In this document: one piece after another, positions 34,455 to 47,249 of the stretch
How the letters are laid out: each line of letters starts with the position of its first letter
How positions within the stretch are numbered: the first letter of the stretch is position 1
NCBI RefSeq assembly: GCF_000002865.3
Contig: NW_001865040.1
Coordinates: 194,888 to 258,887, forward strand
From: Monosiga brevicollis MX1
Lineage: Eukaryota > Opisthokonta > Choanoflagellata > Craspedida > Salpingoecidae
Direction: 5' to 3'
DNA length: 64,000 bases
Notes under the pieces: generated by a model
What the model saw: the letters and a program-made list of their open reading frames with translations, nothing else
Told to the model about the DNA's origin: nothing
Databases searched by the model: none
Program-made: the position numbers and the translations under genes

Positions 34455-37400
34455 ATGGATCAAGGACGCAAGGTCTGGGCGCCCAATGTGGCCGAGGGCT
34501 TCATTCTGGGTGAAATCTCGGACTTTGGCGCCGACACCCTCACTGTTCAGCCCATCGACGGTGGCAAGGTCAGTTGCCACACCTCGACCCTTTGCCCTTC
34601 CCCCGTCCAGTTTTATTCAGTCATCTGTGATACGGCTACTTACCTCAAAACTGCGTTTCATGATGCTGTTTTAGCCCATCGATGCCCCTTACGATGCCGT
34701 CTACCCTGCAGAGGAGGAGGATGCCAAGGATGTGGCCGATAACTGTACGTATCATCGACGCAAACACCCGTGTCAAGGCTTGAGCAGTGACCGATTTCTC
34801 CGATGCTGATGGCTGTGATCCCAATGCTTCTTGCAGGCGCCCTCATGTACCTGAACGAGGCAACCCTCCTCCATAACCTGCGTCGCCGCTTCATGAAGGA
34901 CGACATTTACACCTACACGGCCAACATCCTTCTGGCCATCAACCCTTACCATACCTTGGACATTTACGGCAAGGAAGTGCAGGCCCGTTACCGCGGCGCC
35001 TCGCTCGGTGTGGAGCCCCCGCACGTCTACGCCATTGGTATGTGAGCCGCACCCTTCTTGGTAAACAAACCATCGCCGAGCTACCACGCCTTACCAGCTA
35101 TTTCCTCACGATGTTGCGTCGCTTGCATCATCTCCTTAGCCGACAAGGCCTACCGTGACATGCGTAACCTTCGCCTGAGCCAGGGTATCATTGTCAGTGG
35201 TGAGTCGGGTGCCGGTAAGACCGAATCCACCAAGCACATTCTGCGCTACCTTACCGACTCGTACGGTGGCGGTGGCAACGTCGCCGACCTCGAGTCGCGC
35301 ATTCTGGCCGCCAACCCTTTCCTCGAGTCGTTTGGTAACGCCAAGACCACGCGTAACAACAACTCGTCGCGTTTCGGCAAGTTTGTGGAACTCCACTTCA
35401 ACCGCAACGCCCTTGTTGTGGGTGCCTACATTGAGCACTACCTCCTTGAAAAGTCACGCATCATTGAGCAGTCGGACAAGGAACGTAACTACCACGTCTT
35501 TTACCGCCTTTGCAAGGGTGCCCCCGACAACGTGCGCACCGCCCTCAACCTGGGTGCCGTCGACTCGTACGAGTACCTCAAGCACGGTATCTGCACTGAC
35601 GTCCAGTTCCTTGATGACAAGAAGGACTTTGCCATCATGGAAAAGTCCATGGACGACTGTGGTCTCAGCGGCGAGGAGAAGTCAAACGTCTTCCGCATCT
35701 CTGCTGCCGTGCTGCACATTGGTAACATCTCCTTCGATGATTCTGGTGATGATGGTACCGCCACCGTTGCGGCGGACAGCCAAAAGTCGCTCGAGGGTGT
35801 CGCCAAGATGCTCGGCCTCGAAAAGGATGCCTTCAGCGAGTGCATGTGCTACAACTTCCTGAACATTGCCGGTAACGAGATGAAGAAGGGCAAGACCGTC
35901 GAAGACGCGCGCTTCAACCGCAACGCCCTGGCCAAGGCCATGTACTCAAAGCTCTTCGACTGGATTGTCGCCCGTATCAACCAGTGCTTCCCCTTTGACC
36001 GCTCTGAGAACTTTATCGGTGTCCTCGATATCGCCGGCTTCGAGTACTTCCAGGTCAACAGCTTTGAGCAGTTTTGCATCAACTACTGTAACGAGAAGCT
36101 TCAGCAGTTCTTCAACGAGCGCGTCCTCAAGGACGAGCAGGAGCTCTACGTCAAGGAGTCGATCAAGTTCAAGGAGGTTGAGTTTGTGGACAACCAGGAC
36201 TGCATTGACCTCATTGAGCTCAAGGGCACTGGTATCCTCTCCATCCTGGATGAGCAGTCCAAGCTGCCCCGTGCCAACGACGAGGCTTTCACCGAGAAGC
36301 TCCACCAGGTGCACAAGGATCACTTCCGCCTCCAGCTGCCCCGCAAGTCCAAGATGGCTTACTACAAGAAGCTTCGCGATGCCGAAGGCTTTATTGTTCG
36401 CCACTTTGCCGGTGCTGTCTGCTACCAGACCAACGGCTTTATCGATAAGAACAACGATGCTCTCACTTACGATCTGGCCGCCCTCATGGACAGCTCCAAG
36501 GATCCCTTCACCCGTGCTCTCTTTGAGGCCAAGGAGGGTGATCCCAAGCCTCAGAAGGGCAAGATTACCCTCATCTCCCTGGGCAGCAAGTTTATCGGCG
36601 CCCTTGGCCAGCTCATGGACAAGCTCCGCTCCACCCGCTCCTCTTTCATCCGCTGCATCAAGCCCAACCAGAAGATGCAGCCCAAGCTCTTCAGCGGCGG
36701 CGAAATTCTCTCCCAGCTGCAGTGCGCTGGCATGGTCTCCGTGCTTGACCTCATGCAGGGTGGTTTCCCCTCGCGTACGGCGTTCCAGGACCTGTACGAC
36801 ATGTACAAGTCGGTGCTGCCCCCTGCACTGGCCTCGCTCGACCCTCGTACCTTCGCCAAGGCCCTCTTCAAGGCCCTTGGTCTGAACGAGGACGATTTCC
36901 AGTTTGGTGTTTCCAAGGTCTTCTTCCGCCCCGGCAAGTTTGCTGAGTTTGACACCATTATGAAGTCTGACCCCGAGAACTTGCAGAAGCTGGTTGGCAA
37001 GGTCATGGAGTGGCTTGTCAAGCAGCGCTGGAAAAAGCTGGCCTGGGCTTGCGTCTCGTGCCTCAAGTTTGCCGCCAAGATTCGTGCTCGCGCTGGCTCA
37101 GCCATTACGATCCAGAAGACCGTGCTCATGTACCTTGCGCGCCGCACCCACAAGCCTCGCTACCAGGGCATCAAGCGCCTCAGCCAGTTCCGCGATCAGC
37201 TCCACACCCTCGGCGAGGTCGTGGAGAAGCTCGAGAAGAACAAAGAGAAGTTCCAGAAGATTGTCGGCGACATCAACGGCGAGCTTGATACGGCTATCAA
37301 CAAGATCAAGACCTCAGACTCGATCACCCGTGATGACATCAACAACCTTGCCAAGGGCATGGAGGACAAGATGGAGAAGCAGCTGGCTGCTATCCGCAAG

Positions 37401-38429
37401 GAGCAGGAGAAGCAAAAGCTTCAGGCCGAGGCGGACCGTTTGAAGAAGCTGGCCGAGGAGAAGGAACGCCAGCGTAAGCAACGTGAGGACGAGGAGCGCG
37501 AACGCCAGGCTGCCGAGGAGGAGGCCCGTCGTGTCAAGGACATGGAGGCCCAGGCAAAGAAGGAGGCCGACGAGGAAGCTAAGCGCATGGAGCAACTCCG
37601 CATCCAGAAGGAGAAGGAGGAGCACAACGCCAAGCTTCAGCAGAAGCGCTCCGAGGAAGCCAAGCGCGAGGCTGAAGAGCAGGCCCGTGCCGAGCAGGAA
37701 CGCCGTGACCAGGAACTGGCCATGCGTTTGGCCCAGGATCAGGCCAACCCTGATCAGGCCCTTACGGATGAGGCTCGTGAGGCCATTGCCAAGGGCCCCG
37801 CCGTTAAGCGCAAGAACCTGCGTGCCGTTACCCACTCGAGCAAGAACGTCGAGAAGGCGCACAAGCGCCACGACCTCAGCAAGTGGAAGTATGCCGATCT
37901 CCGCGACACGATCAACACGTCGTGCGACATTGACCTGCTCGAGGCTTGCCGTGAGGAGTTCCATCGTCGTCTGAAGGTATACCACGCTTGGAAGATGAAG
38001 AACCAGCAGAAGCAGGCTGCTCAGCAGTCGCGCACGCCCTCTGCTCTGCACCAGGCGGCTACATCGCGCTCGGCGGCCCCTGCGCCCCCGGCCAAGGCCA
38101 AGGCCAAGAAAGGCGAGCTGCCCCAGCGCTACTTCCGCATCCCCTTTGTTCGTCCCGATCAGGACAAGAAGGCTGGTTACCAGAAGAAGGGCTGGTGGTT
38201 CGCTCACTTCCACGGTCAGTGGATCGCCCGCCAGATGGAGCTGCACCCCGACAAGCCCCCGGTCCTTCTCGTGGCTGGCAAGGACGACATGGAGATGTGC
38301 GAGCTCAGCCTCGACGAGACAGGTCTGTCCCGCAAGCGCGGTGCTGAGATTCTGGCTCGCGAGTTCGAGGAGGAGTGGAAGAAGCACGGCGGCCAGCCCT
38401 ATGTCGTGGCCACGCCTGCCAAGAAGTAA
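34455..38429 (+). CDS. MYO6: Myosin VI heavy chain
   Basis: Four exons (34455-34568, 34675-34744, 34837-35037, 35140-38429), 1224 residues. The start [11 protein letters not shown] matches the human MEDGKPVWAPH start. The motor has [12 protein letters not shown] (P-loop), [10 protein letters not shown] (switch I), [17 protein letters not shown] (switch II) and a complete actin-binding region. After the converter comes the myosin VI reverse-gear region ([17 protein letters not shown]) and one IQ-like helix ([16 protein letters not shown]). A helical tail then has a long charged single-alpha-helix/coil (about 37390-37760). The cargo domain contains the RRL motif ([15 protein letters not shown]) and [19 protein letters not shown] with [15 protein letters not shown]. 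In animals it is the minus-end-directed actin motor of endocytosis and microvilli. Oddities: the insert-1 region is missing, the WWY adaptor motif reads WWF, and the C-terminus after the last helix is shorter than in animals. Confidence 0.98.
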
Positions 38430-38876
38430 ACACTTTTGTCGTCGCTTCAGGATGGACGTGTGGGGTCCAGTTGCGTTGCCGAATCAGTTTGTTTGTTAAT
38501 TTTTGTACTGATTGGCTTACGCTTTAGTGTTTGCGTTGGCTTCTTGTTCCTTTCTTTCTAAATGTTACTGCGGCGAGGTGTTGCCCTTTTTTGTTAAGCA
38601 CGGAACACGATGACCCGCCCTCAAATGACAACTGTTTACGAATTGAGACCCTTGGTTTTATTTCCTGTGCTGACCACAACCAGCTCGCCAAGAGGCTAAT
38701 CACAATTAGCGATGCGATGTGCCATTTGTCAGATTAATTTCCAACAACATGCACTTTTGATTTTTTCTTTTTGGCCAACACCGCCAATACCTAGGACTGC
38801 CTGCCTGCCCGCCTGCCTGCCTGTTCGACGGCCAATCCTGGTCACTGTCGGCCGTGGTCATTCAAAGGAACCGTGC
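38430..38876. other. Intergenic between MYO6 and TMEM18
   Basis: MYO6 3' flank and TMEM18 5' flank, with a short tandem tgcctgcc run at about 38800-38822. Nothing else seen. Confidence 0.6.
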
Positions 38877-39835
38877 ATGATGGAGGCTGGGTCTGGGGAT
38901 TTTGTGCCACCCTTTGAAGCTCCAAAAGATGGCGAAGAGCTGAGCTCTTGGACGTTTTGGCAGTTTTTTCTCGAGAATGTCAGTCTGAGGGCCAGCGAGC
39001 TGCTGTGCCATGCCTCTCTCTCTCCTGCCCGAGCCTCTAGTTGCACCTCATTCGCGCAATGCCCTGTTTGTGGTGCATCCCATACAAGGTCGATTGGACA
39101 GAACCACTTTTGGCCGGCCTGATTGCCTTCCACCTCCTTTGCTTTATGATCATTCTAACCACGAAACGGTTTCAGACCTTCCAGCTACTCTTTGGCACCG
39201 CACTCGGTCCGTCTGCATGTGCCCCTGTGGTCACGCAGCTGCCGTGGTCCAAGGTTGCCCTCATACTCAATCCGTCCTTTTCTGAACGCCAATGCAAACC
39301 TATTTGCCAGGGTGTCTTGTTCTATGCGCGGAGCAGATCAACGAATACGGTGCTCTCCACTGGGAGTATGTTGATGGCCCCCTGATATCTCGCAATCGCT
39401 CAACGATCATGCTTTCAGATCCACTACTCATCTTGGCAACCCCCTCTTTGTTTTTTCTCATAGAGAGCTAGCACAGCACCAGTATTTTGATTCTTATGGA
39501 TTCTTCATCTCGATTGTCTTCTCCTTGCCCATCCTTCTCAACTGTCTGCTCTTGGTGGTACGCACGCACTTGTCACATTTGTACTTGACTGCCAAGCCCT
39601 CCTGCTGTGGCTCCAATCTCATGCTAGCTCCCGAATAAACCAGATTATTTGGGTTACCGATGCTTCTGGCATGCTGGTCAGTCTCAAGCGTCAGCAGCTG
39701 TTGGCCCGGCGTGCTGCTACAGCCAAAGCACAGGCACAGCTTGAGCCCGAAGCTGAGGCTGAGGCCATTACTCCCTCTCCTGAAGCTGCTGATGTGGACT
39801 CGCCAAGCTCAACCCAAAATAAGAAAATTCAGTAA
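38877..39835 (+). CDS. TMEM18: TMEM18 homologue
   Basis: Five exons (38877-38978, 39041-39206, 39311-39365, 39464-39557, 39644-39835), 202 residues against 140 in human. A soluble N-terminal extension (EAGSGDFVPPFEAPKDGEE) precedes the conserved core: VDWTEPLLAGLIAFHLLCFM (span 1), a second span ending in LVLCAEQINEYGALHWE, and QHQYFDSYGFFISIVFSLP (span 3). These correspond to the human DWTEPWL, CAEYINE and YQYFDSRGMFISIVFS segments. The human protein is a small multi-span protein of ER/nuclear membrane with a Lys/Arg-rich C-terminal nuclear signal. Here the tail begins with a few basic residues (LKRQQLLARR) and then becomes Ala/Glu/Pro-rich and acidic, so the polybasic tail is not conserved. 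Function unresolved in the family. Confidence 0.9.
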
Positions 39836-40513
39836 ACTGATAGGCGTGCCGTCATCGTTAGTCACCGATCAAATCGAATAAGTTCAGGACTGTGACCCTT
39901 TCCTTTCTTGTTGACTCGCTCCGACTGGTGACAGCGGTCGGAACTTTCTTTCCAACGTCAGAGACAAGCTTCGATTGCATTGTTGTTAAGTCGCCTAGGC
40001 GTTGAGTCAAGGGTGAAGACTGGGGGTAGGGAAAGACAGCGAAACGCAGCCAAAAACCAGAATACGAAAGTAAACCTTGAGCAGGCTTTTAAAAACGACA
40101 CAAAGTGGGCCTTGGGCCCAAGTCAAGCCAAAAGTGCACCGTGCACTCTTCTGACATGACAAGAGAAAAAAAATAAAAATCATCAGATAGAAAATCATCA
40201 GATAGACCTTGGGTTGGTGGCTTGGAAACACAAAAGCCGAAAACAGGTCGGTTAGAGTTCGATCAAATCTTCTCAATCCAAGACAACGCAGGATCGAAGG
40301 AAAACGGTAAAATGCACATTGGAATAGAAACGAGAATGTTCAGACAAGCTGCCTCGGCGGCAAGCAGGCCCCAGTGTCAAAAGGAAAAAAAAAAAAATAC
40401 AACAGTGGCTCAAGCCACAGCAAAATCACCTTGGTAGGAAAAAAAAAGAATACCCACATGTTCAAAAAGAGAGGGAAAAAAAAAAAAAGACGTCTGCAAT
40501 CAAGGGCTCTCAT
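39836..40513. other. Convergent intergenic region, A-rich
   Basis: A-rich runs at 40384-40396, 40439-40448 and 40476-40489, and a 15-bp tandem duplication (aaaatcatcagatag) at about 40176-40206. No gene seen. Confidence 0.6.
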
Positions 40514-43500
40514 TCATTCATGCAAGATGTCCATTCCACTGGTTGGGGTGAGTCGAGAGTCACCGTGGGGAGTGACGCCGCGTTTGCGCTTGGGCAAAAT
40601 ACGTTCCGGCCCGTAAGCGCTGCTGACACCCGAGATCATGGAGCTGGGAGTAGTAGTCCAGCTGCGCTCTCCTGGCAAAGGAGAGAATGCCTGGTTTCCT
40701 GTCGCCAAGTGTTGAAAGTTGGTTGGTGCGGAAATTCCGGCCTTCAGGGAGGAACGAGAACGAGGGGTCGTGTCTTCGCCGTCATCTTCCTCCGTGGCGA
40801 GGTCCACCGCAAACACCGGGTTGTGGAAAGCACGCTTAGACTTGTAACGGGGCTGTGCCAAGTAAGATGCTGGTAGTCGTCGGTAGTTCCACAACAACCA
40901 AGCGCTCACAGCAAGCAACACTGACAGCAGAATGGCACCAATGACGAGCAGAGCCGTCACGGCTGAAGCAGCGGCCTTGTCACAGCCTGAGCTGGCCGCA
41001 GCGGGTGCAGCCGTCGTCTGGGTCGCAGAGCCAGTGAGACCGACTTGCACGTCTTGAGCCACCACACAGCCACCAACAGTGCGGCTACGGCCCGCACCAG
41101 GCAGAGTCACGCATGCCAGGTTGTCCCAGGTCAAATTAGTGCGAGAAGCATCATAGGCCGTGATGACCAGGGCTCCTTCTGCAAATGGGCTGACAATCCA
41201 AGGACTGTGACCAGCGAAGTTGGCGAATTGCCAGAGCGGACAAGTGATGCATTCAGACAAGCACAAGCCAATGAAACCGCACAGCGAGACACCGAGAGAG
41301 AACAGCCTTGATGTTGGGGCATTGGGGTGCGATAATGAATACGCACCTGGTGCAGTTGGTCCAGTTTAAATCAGCTGGACGAGTGGCGATGCCCGAGTCC
41401 AAGGCACAGGCCCCCACTGGAAACGACCAGGCTACTACAATGCCCTGATCAGTCCAGAAAGCAGAGACAATCGAGATCTCGGTCCCTTTAGCTTCTGTAT
41501 AAGAATGATGCACGCAAAGACAAAAAAAAAGAATCAAGGGGCATGTCAGCTCATGAGTTGGGTGCATGCCCGCCCCATTTGCCGGTGTTGAAGTAGGCCT
41601 CCCAGGACACTCGGTTGTTGACGTACCACGGGAGACGTTGTAGGATCGGGTGGGGCCCAGGTTGCCGGCCGTATCCATCGCCTGAAACGACAAGTGCATG
41701 GTCGTGCCGGCTGCGACGGTGACATTTACGGTGGCCATAGCGTAGCCATTGTCAACCTCTGGATCCAAAGGCAACGCGGCCCATTCACTGGTTGAGCCTG
41801 TCAATGGGCATGTGGCGCCGTCGCAATTGAAGCGCCAGAGGAGTTGCGCCAGTAGATCACTCGGCTCATTGCTCGTCAATCGGACCTCCACGTCATCGTC
41901 GGGCGCATTCGATGCCACTTCTCGAAAAGGCCCACTCACAAATGCCACGTCCGGGGCCTTGCCATCTACTCGTAAGCATGCGACCAGATAACAGAGTACT
42001 TAGAGCATGGATTCAGATATGCTGCAAGGCGAAGGCACCGTACCGAAAAAGACGGCAATCGCATCGACTGGCTCGCCCATGGCTGGGCCATCCCCGTCCT
42101 GAACCTGAAGCACAATGGTGGCCTTCAGCTGCTCAGCGTCTGCGTGAGTTGCCGAAAAAGATTCCCAAGACGGGAGCTGCACGCTATCCAGAGGCAGGTC
42201 GGGCTGACGAATGACGGCAATTTCTCGGCCTTTGAGACCGCTTGCTAACAGGGGCGCAAAGGTGGTGTCCCAAGAAGCAAGCCCGGGTCTTGTTTGATCT
42301 ATCTCAAACTCCATCGTATTCTGCTCCTGATTCACCTAGATACCACGGCGGCGTTATGGCAGCATGCGCAAAGCGCACCATTGCCACAATTGCATTAAAT
42401 CGTGACGCGAGACAGCGCTTGACCAAGCGTCCCCTCTTTTATCTATCGTTTGAGCAACGCCTTGCGCATTCTACACTGCGTTGCAAGACGCACCTGAATA
42501 GTGCTGGGCGTGACCAGCGGAACAAGCGCCACCAACTCATTCTGGACGTGCGTCCAGTCCGCGTTCGTCATGGGGGCCATGTCGGAAGCCAATTCGAGCA
42601 CAAAGGACCCATGCGCGAGGCCACATGTGCTATTCAATCCTGCTGGCACATCGATGGCTTGCTGGCTACCATCGGCTGCCACAGCCCACATCTCGGTCAC
42701 CACGCATCGTAAGGCGCAAGAGGGCTTTGTGCAAGCGACTCGCACAGGCACCAAGGGCTTGGCCACGTGCTCCGGCAGGGGGTCCCAGAACATGGCCGTT
42801 GGGGCTGACGAGTCTATGAAAGAGACCAGAGTCGATGCAAGAGTCGGTCACAGCGTACATGCTCGCGGGACAGGGGAACAGCGCGATAAGACTCACCAAC
42901 AAGCCAAGTGCGTTGGCGCGAGGGGCCTGCGTTACCAGCCTGATCCATCGGTGTGACATCCACAAGCACGCTGCTGCTGGCCGCAACTAGCCCTTGCGCT
43001 GCGCCCGAGAGAGTTGAGGGGAGGTTGAGCGGCGAAGAGCAATTATCAATCGCAATGTCAACTTGCTGGCCAACAATGCGGCAGCTGTATCGGATGTCCG
43101 GCTCTGGGCTTTCAAATAGGACGCGCACATCTGATGAGGGAGTAACAAAGTCGACCGAGGACAGTTGGTTTTGTAGCACTCCATCAATCACGAAAGGGCG
43201 AACAAATCGAAAATCAATGGTATCGTTCACCAGGGGAACGGCGGTCACAGATGTGGTGGGTGGCATGGCGTCTGCGCGGGAAGGAGGGTTGATCGTGGCC
43301 AGGGGCCAGCAAGCCAAGCAAATTTAAAGTGAGAAGTTTCCAGTGCTGGTTTTAGCCGACCAGACTAGAGCAAACAGCGAGCCCTGTACGTACCATAAAT
43401 CCAGCTCACATTCAGGACAGGGCCGACGTTGCCAGCCAGATCGGTCGGGCGCAGCTCGACCCAATGTTGGAAGTACGTTGCCTGTACACAGGCGAACGTC

Positions 43501-46500
43501 TCTGCATCCATGTGTGCGCTGAAGCTACCACAAGCAGCGACATCATAGCTGCGCGGCGTCATGTCACAGATTTCAAGAATGCCAGCGGCACAGGCGTCGG
43601 TGCCAAAGTACCAGTCGTCCATGGCACAGCCCGCAGCAAGCGCCAGGCTACAGGGAGAGGGGGTGCTGGTATATGTTTGAGGGTCTATGCTCCCAGCCAC
43701 ATCTATCATCGACACCACAAACGGGCTGACGCAAGCTTCAGCTGCCATGCACGTCGTAGAAAGGGCACCGCCATTGGAGCTTTGAAAACAGTAGCGGCAA
43801 GACACGGCAGAAGCTTCAGACAACTGGAAGGAGACAGTGGCTTGCAGGTTGGCAGATACTGCAGCCGGCTGCTCCAGCACGATCACGGTCGGTGCAGTCA
43901 CGTCGATGGTAAAAGCGCTAGAAGTCACGGCGCGCGTAGCATCCAAGTTGGTCTGCGCATTGCCAGCAGCATCCACCGCATACACTTCAAAAAGATACGG
44001 CCCCGAAACAAGATTGGAAAAGCTCACGTGGGTGGTGCATGGCGCAAAGATGTTGAGTTTGCGTGTTGCTGTCAAAAGACAAGCCTCATCATTTGCACCA
44101 GCTGTAGTGACCGAGACTGGTTGGCAAGCGAGGCGGCAATAAAACGCCACGTCGGCCTCGGTCGCACTTAAAGTGAAGTGTACCTCGGTCTGATTGGTGA
44201 GGCCCGACACAGCAGATCCGGGACCATCCTCAACTAGCGCCACGGGCGCGGTGGCATCCACAGTCCACGCCAGGGAAGTGACAGGCCCGACGTTGTTTGC
44301 AGCATCACGGCCACGCACATGCACAAGGTGGCGCCCTTCAGTGAGGCCAGCCAGGTTGATGGTTGACGCGCAGGCGTGAAAAACAGCAGTCGCTTGCCCG
44401 CATGCGGTGGTTGTGGCCGAAGAAACGAGACGTGTGGCCGTACAAACACTGCTTTCAGTCCGGCAAGCCAGCTCTACGCCACGAGCGCAGTTGAAACTGC
44501 ACTCCCACGTCGTGCTGTTATCGGCAGTAGTGTCCACGAGCATCAGCTGAGCAGTGGTGCTTTGCGTGCGACGCACAGCCCCGAGTACTGGGGAGTTGAG
44601 GGATGCGTAAACGCGAGGGGCTTGGGTGTCGACGTGAAACTGATGATGCAGAGCGGTTCCAGCGTAGTCAGACGCCCCGTAGGGCACCACGTCCAAAGTG
44701 TAATAGCCATCCGAGAGGGGAGTGATGGCGCCCAGCACCACGCGAGCGGTCAAGCGGCCCGAAGCGCCCGCAGACAGTAGCTCGTATGTCAAATCAGTGG
44801 AACCCGCTTGCCCCAACCGGGAAAGGCGAGCCTCGAGGCGGCGTACGTGACCAAGTGTAAACAAGATTTCCAAGCGCGTGTTTGCGGTGACGAGAGGAAG
44901 GGCCGTCGTTGGCTCGAAGACCAGGTCGGATTGGTTGCCGATGTCCCATGTTAGCGCAGGCGCTTGCAGCGTGGCGGTATTATTGGCCGCGTCTACCACC
45001 TCGATGCTCAGAAGGTGATGGGAGCCCAAGTTGCCAGTGCGTACTTGAATCACACCGGTGTTGGAACAGTCGGCTGGTCGACCATTCAAGTGGCAAATGG
45101 CCAGGGGCTGATGAGTGGGACCGAGCTCATCCACGGCCCAGACGAATTCCAGAGTGGCATTGGCGGCAACAGGTTTGAAGGGTTGGGCTACCAGCGCAAC
45201 ACTGGGCGTTCGGCGGTCAATCACCCACGCAAAAGCACGGAAAGCACCACGATTTCCAGCCCGATCGTATGCTTGGACGGCGAAGGTGTATGTGCGCGTG
45301 GCTCCAACAGCAACGGGGCTCATGCTGGCTTGGTACGGTCGGTAGTTGTAGACATTGATGCGGCGGTTGTCCATATCATCTGAAAAGTTTCCATCTGCTG
45401 CAAAGGTTGGCCCTGACGCGGGCACCGCCTGCACACCACCACCACCGCCGCGAGCATCTCGATGAGTTGTGACGCCGATGTGAGTCGCAGATTGTGCAAA
45501 GACGCCGGCAACAGGTGCGACTGAATGACGAGGAAACGCTCTTACCGGTGTAATGGGATAACCATCGAGGTGAAGCTCAAATGCAAAGCCATGACAATCT
45601 TCAGCGCGGCCTGCGTGGTAGATTCAGAAGCAGACATGAGCATCGAGACACCAAATGCCAAAGAACACGGCATCAAACTGCTGTGGTGTCGTGACTCGTG
45701 GCAAAATCTCATGCACGCCGGCTCGAGGGCATACCAAGGTGGTCCACGAATGAAGTGGCACCGAGGTCGTCATCTGGCTCGACATCCCAGGAAATGACGA
45801 CGTCACCCCGGGCCGTGCGAGTGGGGCCAGCCACAAACTGGACGGTATTTCCCTCAAGGTCTAGTAGGGCAGAGCGCGGTCAGTTGTGGGCGATGCAAGG
45901 TAATCAGCCTTTGGGCCAACACCCTCAGCATCCGGACTGCATGCAACGTTTTGGCAGTGCCACCACCAACTGTGTTCGGGTGAAACAGAAAAACAAGAGC
46001 AGTCTTTATGGCCGAACCTTGGAACCAGATGTAGTTGGCTAGCGGGCTGAGATTACCAGCACGGTCCTGAGCACGGGCCTGAAAGAGCTGAAGGCCATGG
46101 GATATGTCGCCTGCTGGGAAAGCCACACGCACAACCTCTCCTGCTTGAGAGCTGCCACAGAGTTGCCAGTTGGCGTCCTGGTCAAGAATCTGTTGGCGCA
46201 CGATGCTCAGGATGCTTGCGGAGGCGTTGAGTGCCCCCAAGGCAGTAGAGAGACTCTCAAGCAGCCTCGCTCCTGTCCAGTCGAAAGTTACGGTTTGCAA
46301 ACCTTCCCAGGCTTGTTGCAACATGGTCTGGGCGGTCGTTGCAGCTGCTTCACTCTGAAGCGCCAGCCAATGCTGGAGGGCGGTGTCGGTCCAATTGGTG
46401 AGGGCACCTGCAAATGTCCCCAGCTCAGCATTGTAAGCCATGACGCGGCACTGCATGATCACTGGGAACTCGTTGCTTTCAAGCTCAAAGAAGGTCGGCT

Positions 46501-47249
46501 CGGTGTTGGGATTGTGGCAAGGCGGGGGGCCGCGCCCAAGGATCTGGCCATCCATCGCTTCGTATTGCCCGATCGTGATGGTGGGTGCGAGAGCGTCTGC
46601 TCTCGTCATGGGTGCATTGCAAGAACGGCGCATGTGAGTCACAGACGGCGTTGAGCACCCATCGCGCAGTCATGCGCATCCACTTACCGATCGTCCATCG
46701 ATAGGTGGCCCACGGCGCCGCTGCATTCTGTTGCCGCGCACCGTTGACCAGTGGTACTAGGCGTACTAGGAGAGCCTCGTCTCCGGCACTCTGGAGCTGG
46801 GGCAGTTTGGCGCAAGAGCCGGCACTCAAAAACCACATCAATGCCTAATTGCCCGGCCCAGGAGCTGGGGGTTGTCGGCGAGCGTGACAGAAAAAAGGTG
46901 GTGGCCTGTTGCTTGCCAGGTAGTGTGGCAGCGAGCTTGGTTGAAGCATTGCTACCACCGCTGGGCAGGGTCATGGGAAACTGGTGGGAGGCAAGCACGG
47001 GCAACGCGAGTGAGCGGCCAGGGGCGCTGGGCGGGTGGGCGAGGGCAGGAGTAGCAGTACCTGAAGGTCCACATGACTATCCACATTGCACCAGCCCGCG
47101 GACAGGGCGTCGCAAGAGGCCAAAACGGTCGATGTTTGCAGGCATAGGATGAGCAACAGCCCAAGCCATACAGCCGTAGCAGCGCAGCCGACCCAGGCTC
47201 TCGGGGCCCGAGACGGGTGGCGCTGAGGCAACCCCATCGGCATGGCCAT
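40514..47249 (-). CDS. Large type I membrane protein with repeated Ig-like (Big/HYR-type) domains
   Basis: About nine exons, the largest about 43390-45430. Start ATG 47249 gives a signal peptide (AVWLGLLLILCLQTSTVLA). The ectodomain is a string of about 100-residue beta-rich repeats. Each ends in a pattern like VxAxDxAGNxGP and is followed by a xxDxTAPxV linker: VRGRDAANNVGPVTSLAWTV then DATAPVALVEDGPG; VYAVDAAGNAQ then DVTAPTVIVLEQP; VQAYDRAGNRG then DRRTPSVALV; FQAMDTAGNLGPTRS. Such repeats are Ig-fold modules common in bacterial and protist adhesins. Some carry paired Cys. Near the C-terminus a single span (TALLVIGAILLSVLLAVSAW) precedes a cytoplasmic tail of about 120 residues, rich in Ser/Pro/Lys and ending MDILHE. 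A cell-surface adhesion or matrix role is inference. Exon borders outside the large exon are approximate. Confidence 0.75.

Noticed and set aside
37314-38387. 357-codon minus-strand frame opposite the myosin VI tail
   Set aside because: Leu-rich shadow of the Lys/Glu-rich coiled tail.
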